From W0P28-013 sp051878315 (lineage in GTDB: Bacteria > Bacteroidota > Bacteroidia > Bacteroidales > Paludibacteraceae): a stretch of 64,000 nt of DNA. Position numbers and translations under genes: made by a program. The notes beneath the pieces are model-generated. The model worked only from the letters and a program-made list of their open reading frames with translations, did not search any database and was not told the origin of the DNA. The stretch covers positions 32,698 through 96,697 of the forward strand of contig JBJEJW010000063.1 of the NCBI GenBank assembly GCA_051878315.1, given 5' to 3'. The first letter of the stretch is position 1; every line of letters starts with the position of its first letter. Below are positions 60,919 to 64,000 of the stretch, piece by piece.

Positions 60919-62259
60919 ATGAAATTCATCGAGACTATAAAAAATATCTGGAAGATAGAAGACCTCCGTTCGAAAATTTTAGTAACACTGCTGTTCATCT
61001 TAATTTATCGATTCGGTTCGTTTATCGTTCTGCCTGGTATTGACCCGAGCGCACTTACTGCACTGAAATCGCAGACGGCCGGGGGCTTGATGTCGCTGTT
61101 GGATATGTTCTCCGGTGGCGCTTTCTCCAATGCCTCGATATTTGCACTCGGTATCATGCCGTACATCTCGGCATCAATCGTCGTGCAACTGCTGACAATC
61201 GCTGTGCCTTATTTCCAAAAGATGCAACGCGATGGTGAAAGCGGTCGTCGTAAGATGAATCAAATTACGCGTTACCTGACAGTTGTCGTTTTGATACTGC
61301 AAGGTTGGGCGTATTTGAAAAATCTTGACTATCAGTTGCGTGGTGCCGGTGCTATCATGGAATCCGGAGTTTGGTTCATGCTCTCGTCGATGATTATCAT
61401 GTGTGCAGGCTCCATGTTTGTAATGTGGCTTGGCGAACGCATGACCGACAAAGGTATAGGCAATGGTATTTCGATGCTGATTATGATTGGTATCATCGCT
61501 CGTTTGCCCGAAGCAACCGTGCAAGAGTTTATCTCGCGTGCCGGCGCTTCGCAAGGTGGTTTGGTGATGTTCCTTGCCGAACTTGTAGTGCTGATATTGG
61601 TTGTCGCTGCAAGTATCATGTTGGTGCAAGGCCAGCGCAAAATACCTGTGCAATACGCCAAACGTGTGGTGGGCAATAAACAATATGGTGGTGTGCGTCA
61701 GTACATTCCGCTCCGCGTGAATGCTGCCGGCGTAATGCCAATCATCTTCGCGCAAGCCATTATGATGTTGCCCATCATGTTTGCAGGTTTTAATGCTGAT
61801 GGTGTTAATAACTTTATGCGAGTTTTCATGGATAATACAGGATTTTGGTATAATTTTGTCTACGCATTGATGATCATTGCATTTACCTATTTTTACACGG
61901 CCATTACCGTGAATCCGACACAGATGGCTGAGGATTTGAAGCGTAATAACGCTTTCATTCCCGGAATCAAACCCGGTAAGAAGACGGCAGAATACATTGA
62001 CGAAATCATGTCGCGTATCACATTGCCAGGCTCTGTATTCTTGGCACTTGTAGCTATTATGCCTGCGTTTGCCAGCATTTTTGGCATTACAATGGGATTT
62101 GCGCAATTCTATGGCGGTACATCGTTACTGATCTTGGTTGGCGTAGTGCTTGATACGACACAACAAATCGATAGTCAGTTGCAGATGCATCATTATGATG
62201 GTTTGATGGCATCGGGCGGACGTCTCAAAGGACGTTATGGCACGGTTGCTGCATATTGA
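60919..62259 (+). CDS. secY: Protein translocase subunit SecY
   Basis: Core channel of the Sec translocon in the inner membrane. 446 residues with ten hydrophobic helices; plug and lateral-gate region TAGGLMSLLDMFSGGAFSNA, family blocks GIMPYISASIVVQLL and ITRYLTVVVLILQG, cytoplasmic loops with PVQYAKRVVG and LKRNNAFIPGIKPGKKTAEY. All T9SS cargo in the window would first cross here. Confidence 0.98.
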   Translation: MKFIETIKNIWKIEDLRSKILVTLLFILIYRFGSFIVLPGIDPSALTALKSQTAGGLMSLLDMFSGGAFSNASIFALGIMPYISASIVVQLLTIAVPYFQKMQRDGESGRRKMNQITRYLTVVVLILQGWAYLKNLDYQLRGAGAIMESGVWFMLSSMIIMCAGSMFVMWLGERMTDKGIGNGISMLIMIGIIARLPEATVQEFISRAGASQGGLVMFLAELVVLILVVAASIMLVQGQRKIPVQYAKRVVGNKQYGGVRQYIPLRVNAAGVMPIIFAQAIMMLPIMFAGFNADGVNNFMRVFMDNTGFWYNFVYALMIIAFTYFYTAITVNPTQMAEDLKRNNAFIPGIKPGKKTAEYIDEIMSRITLPGSVFLALVAIMPAFASIFGITMGFAQFYGGTSLLILVGVVLDTTQQIDSQLQMHHYDGLMASGGRLKGRYGTVAAY

Positions 62260-62267
62260 TTCGCACG

Positions 62268-63050
62268 ATGATTTATCTGAAAACCGACGAAGAAATTGAA
62301 TTGCTTCGTGAAAGCAGTTTGTTGGTAAGTAAAACCCTTGCCGAATTGGCAAAAATAATAAAACCGGGCGTTACTACAGCTTATTTGGATAAAATAGCGG
62401 AAGAATTTATCCGCGACAATGGTGCTGTACCGGCTTGTAAAGGTTACGAAGGCTATCCTGCTTCGATATGTGCTTCGGTAAACGACCAAGTGGTACACGG
62501 CATACCGTCCGACAAAGCTGTATTGAAAGAAGGCGATATTATCTCGGTCGATCTTTGTACATTGAAAAACGGATTTGTGGGCGATTCAGCCTATACATTT
62601 GCTGTTGGCGAAGTTTCGATGGACGTTAAACGTTTGTTGGAAACGACAAAAGCAGCCCTCTATTTGGGCATAGAACGCGCAGTAGAGGGGAATCGTGTGG
62701 GTGACATTTCCCATGCCGTTCAGACGTATTGTGAAGCTGCCGGTTATGGCGTAGTGCGCGAAATGGTTGGTCATGGAGTTGGCCGTTCGATGCACGAGTC
62801 GCCGGAAGTCCCCAATTATGGGCGTCGGGGCGTAGGTCCGTTGTTGCGTGCCGGTATGACTATTTGTATTGAGCCTATGATCAATATGGGTAAGCGTGGT
62901 TTGCGTTTCGAACGTGATGGCTGGACGACGCGCACGGTAGATGGCAAGCCATCGGCTCATTTTGAGCATGCGGTTGCTATTCGCAGGGGTAAAGCTGACA
63001 TTTTGTCGGATTTTGGAATCATAGAAGATGTATTGAACAACCAGAAGTAA
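62268..63050 (+). CDS. map: Methionine aminopeptidase type I
   Basis: Metalloenzyme that removes the initiator Met from nascent proteins. ATG 62268 gives 260 residues starting MIYLKTDEEIELLRES; a TTG at 62256 overlapping the secY stop would add four residues and is less likely. Metal-ligand motifs are DLCTLKNGFVGDSAYTF (two Asp), GHGVGRSMHESPEVPNYG (His), MTICIEPMIN (Glu) and AHFEHAVAI (Glu). Confidence 0.97.
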   Translation: MIYLKTDEEIELLRESSLLVSKTLAELAKIIKPGVTTAYLDKIAEEFIRDNGAVPACKGYEGYPASICASVNDQVVHGIPSDKAVLKEGDIISVDLCTLKNGFVGDSAYTFAVGEVSMDVKRLLETTKAALYLGIERAVEGNRVGDISHAVQTYCEAAGYGVVREMVGHGVGRSMHESPEVPNYGRRGVGPLLRAGMTICIEPMINMGKRGLRFERDGWTTRTVDGKPSAHFEHAVAIRRGKADILSDFGIIEDVLNNQK

Positions 63051-63057
63051 TAATATT

Positions 63058-63276
63058 ATGGCAAAACAAGCGGCAATAGAACAAGATGGCACAATAGTAG
63101 AAGCCTTGTCGAATGCCATGTTCCGCGTAGAGTTGGAAAATGGACATGAGATAACGGCTCACATTTCGGGTAAAATGCGCATGCACTACATTCGTATTCT
63201 TCCCGGTGATAAAGTGAAAGTCGAAATGTCGCCTTATGATTTGACCAAGGGTCGCATATCGTTTAGATATAAATAA
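63058..63276 (+). CDS. infA: Translation initiation factor IF-1
   Basis: OB-fold factor that blocks the A site during initiation. 72 residues; AIEQDGTIVEALSNAMFRVEL and ISGKMRMHYIRILPGDKVKVE match. 7 nt after map. Confidence 0.97.
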   Translation: MAKQAAIEQDGTIVEALSNAMFRVELENGHEITAHISGKMRMHYIRILPGDKVKVEMSPYDLTKGRISFRYK

Positions 63277-63294
63277 TTTTAAATAAATACAAAA

Positions 63295-63411
63295 ATGAAA
63301 GTAAGAGCATCTATTAAAAAGCGCAACGACGATTGCAAAATCGTTCGCAGAAAAGGACGCTTGTATGTTATTAACAAAAAAAATCCCAAGATGAAACAAC
63401 GTCAGGGATAA
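63295..63411 (+). CDS. rpmJ: 50S ribosomal protein L36 (bL36), zinc-free form
   Basis: Smallest large-subunit protein, 38 residues, starting MKVRASIKKRNDDCKIVRR and ending KNPKMKQRQG. The CxxC...C...H zinc ligands of the other form are mostly replaced (Asn, Asp, a single Cys, Met for His), so this is a C-minus type. 18 nt after infA, 16 nt before rpsM. Confidence 0.96.
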   Translation: MKVRASIKKRNDDCKIVRRKGRLYVINKKNPKMKQRQG

Positions 63412-63427
63412 TGTAAAACAAACAGTT

Positions 63428-63808
63428 ATGGCAATAAGAATTGTAGGAGTAGATTTGCCCCAGAACAAGTGTGGGGAAGTTGGATTGACTTATATCTACG
63501 GAATAGGTCGCAGTAGTGCACGTAAAATTTTGGCTGAAGCCGGCGTTGATTTCGGCAAGAAAGTTCAGGATTGGACAGACGAAGAAGCAGCCAAAATACG
63601 TGAAATCATCGGCGCGAACTTCAAAGTTGAAGGTGAACTTCGCTCTGAAGTGCAATTGAACATCAAGCGATTGATGGATATCGGTTGTTACAGAGGCGTA
63701 CGTCATCGTATTGGTTTACCGCTTCGCGGTCAACGTACCAAGAATAACGCTCGTACGCGTAAAGGTAAGAAGAAAACAGTTGCGAATAAGAAAAAAGCGA
63801 CTAAGTAA
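63428..63808 (+). CDS. rpsM: 30S ribosomal protein S13 (uS13)
   Basis: Small-subunit head protein contacting P-site tRNA and the large subunit. 126 residues; VGVDLPQNKCGEVGLTYIYG, RRGVRHRIGLPLRGQRTKNN-type block (as YRGVRHRIGLPLRGQRTKNN) and a Lys-rich tail are typical. Confidence 0.98.
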   Translation: MAIRIVGVDLPQNKCGEVGLTYIYGIGRSSARKILAEAGVDFGKKVQDWTDEEAAKIREIIGANFKVEGELRSEVQLNIKRLMDIGCYRGVRHRIGLPLRGQRTKNNARTRKGKKKTVANKKKATK

Positions 63809-63831
63809 TTAACTGCTAAAAAGTAGAAGTT

Positions 63832-64000
63832 ATGGCAAAGAAAACAGTAGCAACCAAGAAAAGGGTAGTGAAAGTTGACGGCGTAGGTCAATTGCATGTG
63901 CATTCGTCGTTTAATAATATTATTGTAACCATCACCAATTCGGAAGGACAGGTTATTTCGTGGTCTTCGGCCGGTAAGATGGGTTTCCGCGGTTCGAAAA
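63832..64000 (+). CDS. rpsK: 30S ribosomal protein S11 (uS11), cut by window end
   Basis: Platform protein of the small subunit near the Shine-Dalgarno helix. The first 56 codons are present: MAKKTVATKKRVVKVDGVGQ, then HVHSSFNNIIVTITNSEGQ and SWSSAGKMGFRGSK, all matching the family. The rest lies beyond base 64000. Confidence 0.97.
   Translation, partial: MAKKTVATKKRVVKVDGVGQLHVHSSFNNIIVTITNSEGQVISWSSAGKMGFRGSK

Noticed and set aside
1..64000. Prophage, transposon or integrative element
   Set aside because: No integrase, transposase, terminal inverted repeats, mobilisation genes or attachment-site duplications were found; the tail-fibre-like repeats are in a protein with a signal peptide and no phage neighbours.

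Overview
The window comes from a member of the Bacteroidota, most likely order Bacteroidales. Several independent signs agree. Promoters carry the Bacteroidota -7 element TAnnTTTG, often with a TTTG or TTG box 19-20 bp upstream. There is a PorZ homologue of the type IX secretion system (T9SS), and several predicted surface proteins end in T9SS type A sorting domains. There are FACS-like ligases, a GSCFA protein and an S12-S7-EF-G-S10-spc ribosomal cluster. No rRNA, integrase, transposase or CRISPR array was seen. Genus and species cannot be fixed from this sequence.

Layout. 1-3926: the 3' part of an RND efflux pump gene and its TolC-like outer-membrane partner. 4009-10599 (minus strand): a compact five-gene operon, rdgB - porZ - acyltransferase 3 - phosphoethanolamine transferase - GSCFA protein. 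It faces rnr across a divergent promoter region. 10725-18511: housekeeping genes (RNase R, SIMPL protein, C_GCAxxG_C_C protein, Dtd, DeoC, VanZ-like, DprA, RecO, tRNA-Arg, SpoU methyltransferase). 18512-22147: an AT-richer accessory patch with a truncated helix-turn-helix regulator remnant, a Cys-rich T9SS cargo protein without a normal start codon, and a second exported protein. 22340-25727: tandem acyl-CoA ligase paralogues that share a nearly identical 351-bp block. 25749-28820 (minus): a lipoprotein / permease / ATPase importer of the heme, cobalamin or siderophore type.

28953-48087 is the most unusual part. A minus-strand run of five tightly spaced genes (43286 down to 28953) encodes a small T9SS cargo protein, a protein with an array of 18-residue repeats, a 3182-residue LamG-domain giant, a small lipoprotein and an OmpA-family protein, and it ends in a strong 15-bp hairpin terminator. 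A divergent 1516-residue surface protein is read the other way from a shared 250-bp intergenic region that contains a run of 14 T. Both directions have the same -7 sequence. I read this as a candidate cell-surface assembly, with the OmpA protein as a possible wall anchor. That function is inference.

48239-64000: the ribosomal supercluster (rpsL, rpsG, fusA, rpsJ through rpsK, cut by the window end), including secY, map and infA. It has hairpins before rpsG, between fusA and rpsJ, and before rpsH. Four of its genes have strong Shine-Dalgarno sequences, which is unusual for this phylum.
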